DNA from: Bacteroidales bacterium
GTDB taxonomy: Bacteria; Bacteroidota; Bacteroidia; Bacteroidales; P3
Assembly: GCA_017555745.1 (NCBI GenBank)
Contig: JAFZFU010000024.1
Location: 1 to 54,055, forward strand
DNA: 54,055 bases
Direction: 5' to 3'
A program made the position numbers and the translations under genes. The notes beneath the pieces are model-generated. The model was given only the letters and a program-made list of their open reading frames with translations. It had not been told where the DNA came from and made no database searches. This document shows positions 1 through 9,141 of the stretch, one piece after another; within the stretch, counting starts at the first letter, position 1; each line of letters starts with the position of its first letter.

Positions 1-185
1 ACGAGTTTAGGAGTGCTTGTTGTGGTGTTTGTTGCAGTCTTTTCCCATTTATTATTGCTATCGTCGCGTTTCACTACCTCTTCTACAAAGGAGTTCCAGC
101 TTCCGCAATGCGGACACTTTCCCAACCACGACGACGATTGTGCACCACAACTCTGACAATAATAGAATACTTTGTTCTTTGCCAT
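1..185 (-). CDS. radA: DNA repair protein RadA, N-terminal fragment (cut by window edge)
   Basis: The reverse strand opens with ATG at 183-185 and stays open to the window edge, giving 61 codons. The product begins MAKNKVFYYCQSCGAQSS and continues with WLGKCPHCGSWNSF. This is the four-cysteine zinc finger (CxxC...CxxC, with the GKCPxCGxWNS signature) that starts bacterial RadA/Sms. RadA is a RecA-like ATPase that promotes branch migration during recombinational repair; its Walker motifs and Lon-like domain would lie left of the window. The gene starts 29 bases after the stop of the SGNH hydrolase on the same strand, so the two may be co-transcribed. Identification rests on the zinc finger alone, which is very characteristic. 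Confidence 0.9.
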   Translation of the reverse strand, partial: MAKNKVFYYCQSCGAQSSSWLGKCPHCGSWNSFVEEVVKRDDSNNKWEKTATNTTTSTPKL

Positions 186-214
186 TATCTATATATATAA
201 TTGTATATACAATA

Positions 215-1483
215 TTATTCTACAATAACCTTTCTATAAACAGGAGCGTTGTTGCCTATATATATTGTAAGGACATACATTCCCTTTGGCATATCGTGCA
301 AGTCTATCGCCAACAAATGGTCCGATACTTCTTTGCTAAACATTACACGTCCCGACACGTCGGTAAGCACTACCGATGTTATTGTTTCGGAAGCGTTGCT
401 TACATACACTGCATTCTTTGCCGGATTGGGGTACACCTCCAAATTATCTTCGACCGACACGTCGGTTACAGACACCACGCTGTCTATTGCCACTACCTTT
501 TGTATAGTGTCGTATTCGCAATGACGGTTTGCCACCATAGTAGCATAGTAGTTGCCGGCTGTGGTATATGTGTGTTGTGGATTTTCTTCTGTCGAGGTAT
601 CTCCATCGCCGAAGTACCAGATATACGAAGTAGCATTTTCCGAAAGGTTTTCAAACGCGACGTTGTTTCTGTTCACGGCAGCCGAAAAGTCGGCCTTAGG
701 CATCGGACGCAACCAACGTTCCAACGAATCGTATGCCACTGCTCTTACAGCCTCCAATATATGTTGTTTGTCTTCGTCGGATATGCCCGGGTTGTGAGTT
801 ATGGCCATAGGGTCGCTTTGGTGTATCACCGTAAAGAATGTACATGCCGCAGCGTATGTACCTGCCAACGATGGGTGGCTGCCGTCGGAATCGTAAAGGT
901 CGATGTGCGGATAATTAGTGCGGATATATCTCCACACACGTCCCACAGGCGACACGGCAGCGTCGTTTGCTTCTTTCATCATCATATAGCGTTCGTATAG
1001 CAGGCTGTCCATGCCTTCGTATGTGCCAAGGGGTGGATAGAACTGAGCATTTTGCCGGTCGCCATTCTCGCGTCCCCATGTCATATAGAACATTGGTATG
1101 GCACAAGGATTGTTGGCATAAACACTATCTACAAGTCGTTCGGCATAGGGGAAACACTCTACCTCTACCTGATTGATGGGGAACGATGGCAACTGACTTT
1201 GCTCTTGAAGCACCACATAGTCCCAACCGCCTTGTTGGATAAGAGTCATGGAATGGTTTGTGCAGTGCTGTGCAAATGTGGCACCGCCGGGGGTATTGTC
1301 GTAGTCTATCGAATAGGAATAAGGCTTGCCGGCCGATATAGACACCATACAAACCATGTTGGGCAAATTGTTGACCGAAGTATAACTATTGCCTATAAAA
1401 AGTACACGTACTGCATCGCCTTGCGAGTATACGTTAGTCATACATCCAAGAAATACTGCTAATAACAGTCCTAATTTTCTCAT
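215..1483 (-). CDS. Secreted SGNH/GDSL-like hydrolase with PKD domain and T9SS sorting tail
   Basis: 422 residues. Residues 1-20 are a signal peptide ending in YSQ. The next stretch, VLFIGNSYT (about 27-35), is an SGNH block I with Ser in the GNS position. DGSHPSLAGTY (about 200-210) supplies the Asp/His of block V. These point to an esterase or lipase-like fold related to the DUF4886 group; the substrate cannot be read. A PKD domain follows (about 265-335, with WYFGDGDTS). The final 75 residues are a type A T9SS sorting domain (EVYPNPAKN ... GMYVLTIY ... RKVIVE). The protein is therefore probably exported across the outer membrane and attached to the surface or released. A candidate promoter lies about 100 bases upstream, and radA follows closely. 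Confidence 0.82.
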   Translation of the reverse strand: MRKLGLLLAVFLGCMTNVYSQGDAVRVLFIGNSYTSVNNLPNMVCMVSISAGKPYSYSIDYDNTPGGATFAQHCTNHSMTLIQQGGWDYVVLQEQSQLPSFPINQVEVECFPYAERLVDSVYANNPCAIPMFYMTWGRENGDRQNAQFYPPLGTYEGMDSLLYERYMMMKEANDAAVSPVGRVWRYIRTNYPHIDLYDSDGSHPSLAGTYAAACTFFTVIHQSDPMAITHNPGISDEDKQHILEAVRAVAYDSLERWLRPMPKADFSAAVNRNNVAFENLSENATSYIWYFGDGDTSTEENPQHTYTTAGNYYATMVANRHCEYDTIQKVVAIDSVVSVTDVSVEDNLEVYPNPAKNAVYVSNASETITSVVLTDVSGRVMFSKEVSDHLLAIDLHDMPKGMYVLTIYIGNNAPVYRKVIVE

Positions 1484-1584
1484 TTCTTTATACGTTTAAG
1501 TTTATAATCAATTTTCTGTTCAAGCTCTGACAACAAAGACATTAAACACTATCATCGTCCTACATTGCCGCACCTAACAGCAAG

Positions 1585-1612
1585 CAAAGATACAATAATT
1601 ATTTGAAACAAA
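1585..1612 (-). promoter_or_regulatory. Candidate Bacteroidota promoter for the SGNH hydrolase gene
   Basis: Read on the minus strand, 1592-1585 is TATCTTTG, an exact TAnnTTTG -7 box. TTTG occurs at 1612-1609, leaving a spacer of 16, shorter than the usual 19. The SGNH start codon lies about 100 bases downstream. Confidence 0.45.
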
Positions 1613-1642
1613 CCAACCTTTTTCAAGGCTTTGCTCTCTGTC

Positions 1643-2248
1643 TTAGTCCGAAACGGGGCGTACCGGAAAACCGGCAAACCGATAATTAAGGCTTAAATAA
1701 CACACCGAGTCCGGGTATACGGCATCGTAAAAAACAAAAGCATAAGCATGGACTCCATATTCGGGTGTAGAAGACCAATAGCTACCGCCGGAGATGTAAC
1801 CATAATCGCCCTTGCCGGCTTCCGGGAAAAAGATACTCTTACCATTCTTGCCGGTTACAAGCAGCCCTCTTACTCCGTTTTGGGCAGCCTCTGTACAAGT
1901 GCAATTCGTCATCAGTTCTTCCATTTCGGCTGTGGTAGGCATACGCCATGTACTGCCCCAATTGGCTGTAGCTGCATCATAATTAGGATTACCGCTTACA
2001 TCGCGCATATAAACATTATTGGTTTTCCAATTATATCCAAGATATTCCGGTTTTGTTTCTATTTCGCCCCAAGAGTAATAGTTGCCAAAGGCTTCGGGAG
2101 TGTCGGCACCGATATTGCATGTGGCCCACTTCAACCCACTAGGCAGGCCAAGGTCGACGTATTCGTGGCCATTAATTTCATTCTTACAGCTTGCAAGCAT
2201 TAGTACTGCCATCGACAGACAAACCAGTCTTCTTTCTATTCTTTTCAT
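1643..2248 (-). CDS. Lipoprotein with FISUMP-type (Fib_succ_major) domain
   Basis: 201 residues. The N-terminus is a lipoprotein signal (lipobox LASC, Cys at about 21). EYVDLGLPSGLKWATCNIG follows at once. It is the hallmark of the Fibrobacter succinogenes major paralogous domain, common in expanded lipoprotein families of Bacteroidales. WRMPTTAEMEELM, YWSSTPE and the C-terminal FAGFPVRPVSD match the later conserved blocks of that family (formylglycine-enzyme/C-type-lectin-like fold). The protein is probably anchored in the outer membrane; its function is unknown. It starts 32 bases after the outer-membrane barrel gene on the same strand and shares its promoter. Confidence 0.8.
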   Translation of the reverse strand: MKRIERRLVCLSMAVLMLASCKNEINGHEYVDLGLPSGLKWATCNIGADTPEAFGNYYSWGEIETKPEYLGYNWKTNNVYMRDVSGNPNYDAATANWGSTWRMPTTAEMEELMTNCTCTEAAQNGVRGLLVTGKNGKSIFFPEAGKGDYGYISGGSYWSSTPEYGVHAYAFVFYDAVYPDSVCYLSLNYRFAGFPVRPVSD

Positions 2249-2280
2249 TTTTAGGCGATATTTTATAGTTTACAAGTTTA

Positions 2281-3126
2281 TCAGAAATGGAGTCCCAAAC
2301 GGAAGACAATCATCGAAGTTGATAGCGGTTTGTATTTCAAAGGCTGATTTTCTGTCAGAGTAATCCATTCGTAACGTTTCGTTTCTTCATTGTAGATTTG
2401 ATTTCTGATGGAGTACTTACCTCTTACCGATGCTTTACCCAAATAATAATAGTACATACCGAAAGTTACCCTACCCAACTTTATACCGGCACTCATCTGT
2501 CCGGCAAAAGTAAAATTCTTATCAAACTCTTCTTTGTAGGTATAGTTATAATCGGCAAACTGCCACTTCAACTCCAAATCGCTGCTATCTTCGTTTTGAG
2601 GCGAACTATTCAGTAAAATCATTTTTCGTTTCATTCGTCTGTAATTCATACCTATGGCGGCTTCGCACCAAATACTCATATCGTCGGTTACCTGATAGGT
2701 ACGATTCAGCCCCACCATTACGGGAATGTTTACATAGCCTCCCTTTATAAACGAGTTTGTAAACACTTCGTATTCATCGTTGGATATCGGTGTGGGATAA
2801 CTGTTGATGTAGAACCTATCGACCGTGAATATCATCCCCAACATGTCTTTTGCCGTTTCAAAGTTATACTTTAGTTTCAGACCGATATTCCAATGACCAT
2901 ACGACAACGCTGCGCCGGGATATCGCTCACCGGTTTCGCAAAGCACAGGCTGATAACCATCCAACATCATTAATTGAGTGTTACCCAAACTACCGATAGG
3001 TATATTACGCAGTCCGAGATAGGCCGAAAATTCCAATTTATCCCATATCGATTTTTCTGCGTTTTGTGCCACAGCAGCACACATTCCAATGCTTGCCACC
3101 AATGCCATGCAAGCCAATCTTTTCAA
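2281..3126 (-). CDS. Outer-membrane beta-barrel-like protein (probable TTG start)
   Basis: 281 residues from the chosen start. No ATG in the reading frame precedes a usable signal peptide. TTG at 3124-3126 gives MKRLACMALVASIGMCAAVAQ, a textbook Bacteroidota signal peptide, whereas a longer frame to 3159 also opens with TTG. The mature part alternates aromatic and polar residues typical of beta strands (AYLGLRNIPIGS, FGMYYYYLGKAS) and ends in SMIVFRLGLHF. The terminal aromatic suits recognition by the barrel assembly machinery. No specific family is recognised. A near-perfect promoter lies at 3249-3279, giving a leader of about 115 bases. The FISUMP lipoprotein follows as a second gene. Confidence 0.7.
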   Translation of the reverse strand: MKRLACMALVASIGMCAAVAQNAEKSIWDKLEFSAYLGLRNIPIGSLGNTQLMMLDGYQPVLCETGERYPGAALSYGHWNIGLKLKYNFETAKDMLGMIFTVDRFYINSYPTPISNDEYEVFTNSFIKGGYVNIPVMVGLNRTYQVTDDMSIWCEAAIGMNYRRMKRKMILLNSSPQNEDSSDLELKWQFADYNYTYKEEFDKNFTFAGQMSAGIKLGRVTFGMYYYYLGKASVRGKYSIRNQIYNEETKRYEWITLTENQPLKYKPLSTSMIVFRLGLHF

Positions 3127-3248
3127 TGTATATCTTATCACAGTTTCTATTATTTGCAAATTCGCTACTCTCCAAAAATCATCTTCCCATATCCATCCTT
3201 AGTTTACTCGAAACTACCTTTCGGATTTTACGAACTCTTTTCGGATTG

Positions 3249-3279
3249 CAAAGATAGCACTTTATTTCTAATTGACAAA
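3249..3279 (-). promoter_or_regulatory. Strong consensus promoter for the barrel/FISUMP pair
   Basis: On the minus strand, TTTG (3279-3276), a 19-base spacer, then TATCTTTG (3256-3249). This is an exact match to the Bacteroidota -33/-7 consensus TTTG-N19-TAnnTTTG. Confidence 0.75.
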
Positions 3280-3498
3280 AAATATTTTCACACACAACAT
3301 CAAAAAACTGATATACAATGCAGTTCAAAATAAAACTTTTCGTGAAAGCGAATCTTTTTATTCCGTTTTCAGACTTGCATTAAACCAAAAAAAAGGCGAC
3401 AAAATTCAAACATCCACATCTATTAATAATACTTAAACCAACATCTTCTAAAGAATGAAATTCTGAGCATTTTCGCTCCTAACGATAAATAATTGATA

Positions 3499-3652
3499 TT
3501 CAAATACTATATTCTTCTCTTCTTGAGAGTGCACTCTCAGCTTCTTGACAATGCACTCTCAAGAGGCTGACATTGGAGTCTCAAGAAAAGGACTCTGCAA
3601 TGTCCTCCAAATAGCACTTCAAAGGTGTTTTTTTAGCACATGATAATTTCTA
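3499..3652. repeat. Array A: degenerate 22-bp periodic repeat
   Basis: Units start at 3499, 3521, 3543, 3565, 3587, 3609 and possibly 3631, all exactly 22 bases apart. Units 3521 and 3543 agree at 17 of 22 positions (shared TCTTGA and TGCACTCTCA). Units 3543 and 3565 agree at 16 of 22. Later units retain mainly the A at column 8 and the T at column 10. The first full unit contains a 14-bp perfect palindrome, GAGAGTGCACTCTC (3525-3538). There is no open reading frame across it. It lies between the divergent promoters of the barrel and M1 peptidase genes. Confidence 0.65.
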
Positions 3653-3769
3653 AAAATATCATAAAATGAATGGATAATTTTTCCATTTATATTTCTAATA
3701 CCCGATTTGCATTAAAGAAATCGAGTACAAAAAAAATTGTTACTTAAAGTAGATTCTCGAAAAAGTTCG

Positions 3770-3777
3770 TATATTTG
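3770..3777 (+). promoter_or_regulatory. Candidate -7 box for the M1 peptidase gene
   Basis: TATATTTG matches TAnnTTTG and ends 31 bases before the start codon. The -33 region lacks a clear TTTG. Confidence 0.5.
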
Positions 3778-3808
3778 CAGTTGCTAACAACATTTAAACA
3801 CAAAAAAT

Positions 3809-6136
3809 ATGACATACAAAAGATTAATACTTAGCACAATATTAGCATTCCTTATATCGTCAATAGCAGTGGCACAAGACACCGTAGACGCTATTCGTTA
3901 CAGCATAAACTTGGATTTGGGACACCGCACAGCCGATGCTTTTTCGGGGTATACCGACATTCATTTACGTACAACAAAAAGCGAAATGAGCAGTTTCGAA
4001 CTCGACCTACAAGTAGCAAGTGTTGATTCGCTATTTATAAACAACAATAAGGTTGACGACTATATATACAACCGCAGATATCTATTGATAAATGTTCCTA
4101 CAGAGATATCGGTTGGAGACACATTTTGTGTAAGAGTTTATTACACCGGAACAGAGTCGGTGGAAAGTTATGGATTTGGAGGTATACACTTCGAAGACAA
4201 TCTTATATACAACCTTGGAACAAGTATAAAAGCCACTCCGCATAACTATGGAAGAGTGTGGTTTCCCTGTCGCGACAACTTTACCGACAAAGCCTTATAC
4301 GAGTTTCATATCACCGTACGACCCAATTGGACAGCATACTGCAATGGCTTGTTGCAAAGCACTATAATAAATGCCGATAGCAGTATTACGTACCATTGGA
4401 AAGAAAACAATCCGATGCCTACCTACTTGGCATCGGTAGCAGCAGGCGACTTTACCGTATTGAACTACGACCTTAGAGGCAAAGAACGATCCTACCCTAC
4501 CACTTTGGCATTTTTCGATGAAGACACCAACACTGTTAAAGATGCATTTGCTCTACTCGAACAAGCATTCCCAATGTACGAAGAATGCTTTGGTCCATAC
4601 GAATGGAATCGAATAGGATATATATCAACACCTATGGGTTCTATGGAACATTGCAGCAACATTGCCCTTATCAAATATTGCTTTACCACTATCGACGAGA
4701 GTTTCCAAAGTGTAATAATACACGAATTGGCACATTCGTGGTTTGGCAACTTGATTACTTGTGCATCGGCACACGATATGTGGTTCAACGAAGGTGGTGC
4801 CTCGTTTTGCGAAGAAGTAGGTTTCGAAGCCGTATTCGGAAAAGAATACAGCGACAAATACTACCGCAACCTATTGTCGGATATGCTTCGCACTCTACAC
4901 TATACCGATGACGGCTATCTACCCATATATGGACTACCATCAGACAAAACATATTCCACTACAGTATACAAAAAAGGTTCTTTGGTATATCATTCGCTAC
5001 GCGGATACTTGGGCAAAGAACTATTCTATAGCTCTATGCGACAACTTATGCAACGCAACAAATTTACATCGATGGACAGCTATGCCATACGTGATTCGCT
5101 ATCGGCATACAGTGGAATAGACCTCACAGACTTCTTCGATTTCCATGTGTTCGGACCGGGATTCCTCAGTTACTCTATAGACTCTATGACTACCAACGGC
5201 AATAGTGCCACCGTATTTGTACGCCAACGTCTTGTTGGAACTACCACATACGCCAATAGCAACCGTGTACCCATTACTTTCTTTTCGCCAACCATGGATA
5301 CCACTACACGCATTGCCACATTTGACGGAGAAAACGGAAGCAGCACTTTCGAACTGCCTTTTACACCTCAGTTTGCAATAGTAGACCTATACGATGAAAT
5401 ATCCGATGCCGTATGTAGAGAACACATAACAATAAAAAACACACAACGCCAAAGAGCAAATTACACATATTCTAACATACAAGCCACCACCTACAACGAA
5501 GAGGCATGGATAAACATCGACCACCATTGGGTAATGCCCGATACAGCCGTTGCACATCACCCTGCCATAAAACGAATGTCGCCAAACCGCTATTGGAAAG
5601 TATCCGGCAATATGCCAGGCAGCAATATCATAAAAGGACTATTCTTGTATGCAATGCACGGCAATGCCGAAAGTCAATATAAATACATTGACAAAGGACT
5701 ATTAATAAACAATCGCTCGGCCGACTCGTTAATACTTGTATATCGTCCCAATTCCAACACCGAATGGTTACCGATTTCGGTAACAAAAGAAGGCAGTTAC
5801 AAACAAGGCTATATGGTAACAAGTAACATACAGCCCGGCGAATATGCCCTTGCAATAGGATATACCGAACTTGTGGGAATAAACACCAATGATAGTCCGG
5901 CTATAGATGCACGAATATTCCCAAATCCAAGCAACGGACAATTCAATATAGAGTTACTTCAAAATATAGACAATGCTACCATAGTGGCCAAAGATATAAA
6001 TGGCAGAGAGGTATGGCGAAAATCAAACATCAACAGCCAAGAAACACTCCATATCGAAATGCCGGCCGGTGTATATATGATATACATCGAAGCAGACAAC
6101 AAACATAGTTTTGCAGGCAAACTGATAATAGAATAA
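3809..6136 (+). CDS. Secreted M1-family metallopeptidase with T9SS sorting tail
   Basis: 775 residues. The signal peptide ends in IAVAQ (about 23). The N-terminal beta domain resembles the aminopeptidase N saddle. The gluzincin site is intact: HELAH at 305-309, then WFNEGG with the third zinc ligand Glu328, exactly the HExxH-18-E spacing of family M1. The exopeptidase motif reads GSMEH (277-281) rather than the classical GAMEN. The last 80 residues or so form a type A T9SS tail (IFPNPSNGQFNIEL ... GVYMIYIEAD ... KLIIE). It probably trims peptides at the cell surface, feeding an asaccharolytic diet. It is transcribed alone and ends at a 13-bp terminator shared with clpC. Confidence 0.9.
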   Translation: MTYKRLILSTILAFLISSIAVAQDTVDAIRYSINLDLGHRTADAFSGYTDIHLRTTKSEMSSFELDLQVASVDSLFINNNKVDDYIYNRRYLLINVPTEISVGDTFCVRVYYTGTESVESYGFGGIHFEDNLIYNLGTSIKATPHNYGRVWFPCRDNFTDKALYEFHITVRPNWTAYCNGLLQSTIINADSSITYHWKENNPMPTYLASVAAGDFTVLNYDLRGKERSYPTTLAFFDEDTNTVKDAFALLEQAFPMYEECFGPYEWNRIGYISTPMGSMEHCSNIALIKYCFTTIDESFQSVIIHELAHSWFGNLITCASAHDMWFNEGGASFCEEVGFEAVFGKEYSDKYYRNLLSDMLRTLHYTDDGYLPIYGLPSDKTYSTTVYKKGSLVYHSLRGYLGKELFYSSMRQLMQRNKFTSMDSYAIRDSLSAYSGIDLTDFFDFHVFGPGFLSYSIDSMTTNGNSATVFVRQRLVGTTTYANSNRVPITFFSPTMDTTTRIATFDGENGSSTFELPFTPQFAIVDLYDEISDAVCREHITIKNTQRQRANYTYSNIQATTYNEEAWINIDHHWVMPDTAVAHHPAIKRMSPNRYWKVSGNMPGSNIIKGLFLYAMHGNAESQYKYIDKGLLINNRSADSLILVYRPNSNTEWLPISVTKEGSYKQGYMVTSNIQPGEYALAIGYTELVGINTNDSPAIDARIFPNPSNGQFNIELLQNIDNATIVAKDINGREVWRKSNINSQETLHIEMPAGVYMIYIEADNKHSFAGKLIIE

Positions 6137-6146
6137 GTATATGAGA

Positions 6147-6185
6147 AAACAATAGGGACTCACATTTGTGGTCCCTATTGTTTAA
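6147..6185. terminator. Bidirectional terminator between M1 peptidase and clpC
   Basis: A perfect 13-bp stem AAACAATAGGGAC (6147-6159) pairs with GTCCCTATTGTTT (6171-6183); CACA/TGTG inside the loop can extend it. A-rich and T-rich flanks serve the two convergent genes. Confidence 0.85.
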
Positions 6186-6203
6186 TACTTCAATCATGGA
6201 AAT

Positions 6204-8825
6204 TTAACAAGTGGGTTGGGCATTTTCAGCCATGGCATCTTTAACCACTTCTTGTAATGCCTTCGATTCGGCGCCCTTTATTATATCAAATTTTATTTCG
6301 TTGTTTTCGGCATCTATCAATATCTTATCTCCGGAAAGCAATGTCGACTTTATAATTTCTTCGGCAAGCTCATCTTCGATATACTTTTGTATGGCACGTT
6401 TCAACGGTCTCGCACCATAATTTTCGTCCCAGCCTTTTTCTTGTATTATATCTTTGGCTGTTTCGGTTATCTCTATATCGTAGCCCATCAATCTTATGCG
6501 TTTAAACAATCCACGCAATTCGATATCTATTATCTTATGTATATCTTCGCGACCTAATTGGTTAAACACTATCACATCGTCGATACGATTTAAGAATTCG
6601 GGAGCGAAGGCTTTCTTCAAAGCATTTTCTATCACCTTCTTTTCTACCGACGACTTTTCTTTTTCGCGTGCCGAGGTAGCGAATCCCACACCCGTACCAA
6701 ACTCTTTCAACTGACGCGAGCCGATGTTGGATGTCATTATTATTATAGTGTTTTTAAAGTCCACCTTGCGTCCCATACCATCAGTAAGCTGACCATCGTC
6801 GAGGACCTGAAGCAATATATTAAACACATCGGGGTGAGCCTTTTCTATCTCATCGAGAAGGACTATTGAATAAGGTTTGTGGCGTACCTTTTCGGTAAGC
6901 TGTCCACCTTCTTCGTACCCCACATAACCCGGAGGCGCTCCTATCAAACGTGATACGGCAAATTTCTCCATATACTCGCTCATGTCGATACGTATCATAG
7001 AGTTTTCACTGTCGAAGAGATATTTAGCCAACACCTTAGCCAAATAAGTCTTACCCACTCCTGTAGGGCCCAAAAAGATAAATGTTCCTATAGGCTTATC
7101 GGGGTCTTTAAGTCCGGCACGATTACGACGTATAGCTTTAGTTACCTTCTTGATAGCCTCGTTTTGACCGATAACGCTATCTTCTAACTCTTGTTCCATC
7201 TGCAATAATCTCGAGCCTTCGTTTTCGGCTATTCGTTGTACCGGCACACCGGTCATCATGGCTACCACTTCGGCTACGTCTTGTTCATCTACAACGGCAC
7301 GTTTTTCGCGTTCGGTGGTTTCCCATTTCTTTTTCAAGTAATCGAGTTGTGCCACAAGCTCACGTTCTTGGTCGCGATATTCCGCAGCTTCATTGTAGCT
7401 CTTTTGTTCCAACACCTCTTTCTTCAGCCCTCTTATTCTATTGATTTCTTTTTCGAGGGTAGTAATCTCGGGTGGTATCACAATATTGGTTATATGTACC
7501 CTTGCTCCTGCTTCGTCCATAGCGTCTATGGCTTTGTCGGGAAGCAAGCGGTCGCTTACATAACGTGTGGTTAGCGACACACACGCCTTTATAGCCTCCT
7601 CGGTAAATGTTACCAAATGATGGTCTTCGTACTTACTTTTAATATTGTGCAGTATCTCTATTGTTTCGTCGGGGGTGGTGGCTTCTACAAACACCTTTTG
7701 GAATCGACGTTCCAAAGCTCCGTCTTTTTCGATATACTGACGATATTCGTCGATGGTGGTGGCACCTATACATTGTATTTCGCCACGAGCCAACGCCGGT
7801 TTAAACATATTTGAAGCATCAAGCGAACCCGATGCGCTGCCGGCTCCTATTATGGTATGTATTTCGTCTATAAAAACTATAATATCCGGATTCTTCTCCA
7901 ATTCATTGATTATGGCTTTCATTCGTTCTTCAAATTGGCCACGATACTTAGTACCGGCCACCAACGATGCCAAATCAAGAGTGATGATACGCTTGTTGTG
8001 GAGAGTGCGAGGCACCTTGCCTTCTACTATTCTTATGGCCAATCCTTCGGCTATTGCCGACTTGCCCACACCCGGCTCGCCGATAAGCAAGGGATTGTTT
8101 TTCTTCCTACGACTTAATACCTGCGCTATACGCTCCAACTCCTTCTCGCGTCCAACGATGGGGTCCAATCTGTTTTCTTCGGCGGCACGTGTAAGGTCGC
8201 GACCAAAGTTTTCCAAAGCAGGAGTTTTGTTACCCGAATCGGACGATGGTTTATAGTCGTTGCGACTATTATTGTAATCGTTCGACGAAGGATTGTATGG
8301 CAAAGTATCATCATCGTCGTTATTGCCTATACTATTTTGTATCTTATCGAATTCGTCTGTTGATGAAATCTCATCAACATCACTCTTATATTCCTTTTTA
8401 TATATCGAGCACAACTTAGTGTAGGTTACGCCTTGACGTTCTAAATATCGGCTCACCACATTTTCGTTTTCTACCAAAATAGCAAGCAAAAGATGAATGG
8501 TTTGTATTTCGGCACTCTTATATTTAGCACTTTCCAAAAAAGATATCTTAAGCACTTTTTCGGCTTGACGCAGCATAGGTATATCACTATCTTGACGATA
8601 CTGCACCGACGAATCGGTGTTACGTACAGCATCCTCAATCTTTATTTTCATAGCCGGCAAATCGACACTCATACCACTCAAAAGATGAATGGCCGAACAG
8701 TCTTTTTCTCTCAGCATTCCCAAAAAGATATGCTCTATCCCCACGCTGTCGCTACACAGGCGAAGTGCTTCGTCTCTACTATTAACTATTACCTTTCTTA
8801 CGTTCGAACTTAGTTTTGCTTCCAT
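6204..8825 (-). CDS. clpC: Clp protease ATP-binding subunit ClpC
   Basis: 873 residues, normal for ClpC/ClpA-type Hsp100 unfoldases. An N-terminal Clp-N double repeat (1-150) is followed by an acidic, Asn-rich linker (about 155-205). AAA+ domain 1 has Walker A GEPGVGKS at about 249-256 and Walker B IVFIDEIHT. A UVR-like middle segment follows (YNEAAEYRDQERELV). AAA+ domain 2 has GPTGVGKT at about 586-593. A GVGF loop after NIGSRQL fits the (L/I/V)GF motif that docks on ClpP. It unfolds substrates for ClpP in the cytoplasm. The short middle domain separates it from ClpB. It is preceded by a 316-base gap with a possible promoter, so it may be transcribed apart from uvrB. Confidence 0.92.
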   Translation of the reverse strand: MEAKLSSNVRKVIVNSRDEALRLCSDSVGIEHIFLGMLREKDCSAIHLLSGMSVDLPAMKIKIEDAVRNTDSSVQYRQDSDIPMLRQAEKVLKISFLESAKYKSAEIQTIHLLLAILVENENVVSRYLERQGVTYTKLCSIYKKEYKSDVDEISSTDEFDKIQNSIGNNDDDDTLPYNPSSNDYNNSRNDYKPSSDSGNKTPALENFGRDLTRAAEENRLDPIVGREKELERIAQVLSRRKKNNPLLIGEPGVGKSAIAEGLAIRIVEGKVPRTLHNKRIITLDLASLVAGTKYRGQFEERMKAIINELEKNPDIIVFIDEIHTIIGAGSASGSLDASNMFKPALARGEIQCIGATTIDEYRQYIEKDGALERRFQKVFVEATTPDETIEILHNIKSKYEDHHLVTFTEEAIKACVSLTTRYVSDRLLPDKAIDAMDEAGARVHITNIVIPPEITTLEKEINRIRGLKKEVLEQKSYNEAAEYRDQERELVAQLDYLKKKWETTEREKRAVVDEQDVAEVVAMMTGVPVQRIAENEGSRLLQMEQELEDSVIGQNEAIKKVTKAIRRNRAGLKDPDKPIGTFIFLGPTGVGKTYLAKVLAKYLFDSENSMIRIDMSEYMEKFAVSRLIGAPPGYVGYEEGGQLTEKVRHKPYSIVLLDEIEKAHPDVFNILLQVLDDGQLTDGMGRKVDFKNTIIIMTSNIGSRQLKEFGTGVGFATSAREKEKSSVEKKVIENALKKAFAPEFLNRIDDVIVFNQLGREDIHKIIDIELRGLFKRIRLMGYDIEITETAKDIIQEKGWDENYGARPLKRAIQKYIEDELAEEIIKSTLLSGDKILIDAENNEIKFDIIKGAESKALQEVVKDAMAENAQPTC

Positions 8826-9141
8826 TTATTTTGGTTTTTATTTATCTATTGCCATGCCTTTCGCACTGCGAAAAGCACAACTATTTATCCACAATACCTT
8901 CTTTGATGAACAAATAAAACGGTATATTGTTCTACGATTATCGGTATCGAGCAAGTTTTTTAAACAACCGAGAATGCAGCGAACATTGCTAATCTCAACA
9001 ATAACAACACATTTATTGTTCTTTGCACCGAAGTATTACTTCTTCAAAATTACGCTATTTTTCTCCTTTTATAAGGGATTATACTTTCTAATTTTCAACA
9101 CATTTTTGTTAGTTGACAAAGACAACGACATTCACCACAGA
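8826..9141. other. Gap between uvrB and clpC with a possible clpC promoter
   Basis: 316 bases, AT-rich, no credible gene. On the minus strand TAATTTTG (9052-9045) fits the -7 consensus, but the -33 position is poor. No classical heat-shock operator (CIRCE-type inverted repeat) is visible. Confidence 0.45.

Larger units (their letters stand above)
3127..3808. other. Intergenic region between divergent units
   Basis: 682 bases without a credible gene. It holds the minus-strand promoter at 3249-3279, a 22-bp-period degenerate repeat array centred on 3521-3630, and a plus-strand -7 box at 3770-3777. The rest is AT-rich with no recognised element. Confidence 0.7.

Noticed and set aside
17..1000. 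Long plus-strand ORF opposite radA and the SGNH hydrolase
   Set aside because: Antisense shadow: composition is Cys/His/Tyr-rich with no domain, while the minus strand encodes a recognisable protein.
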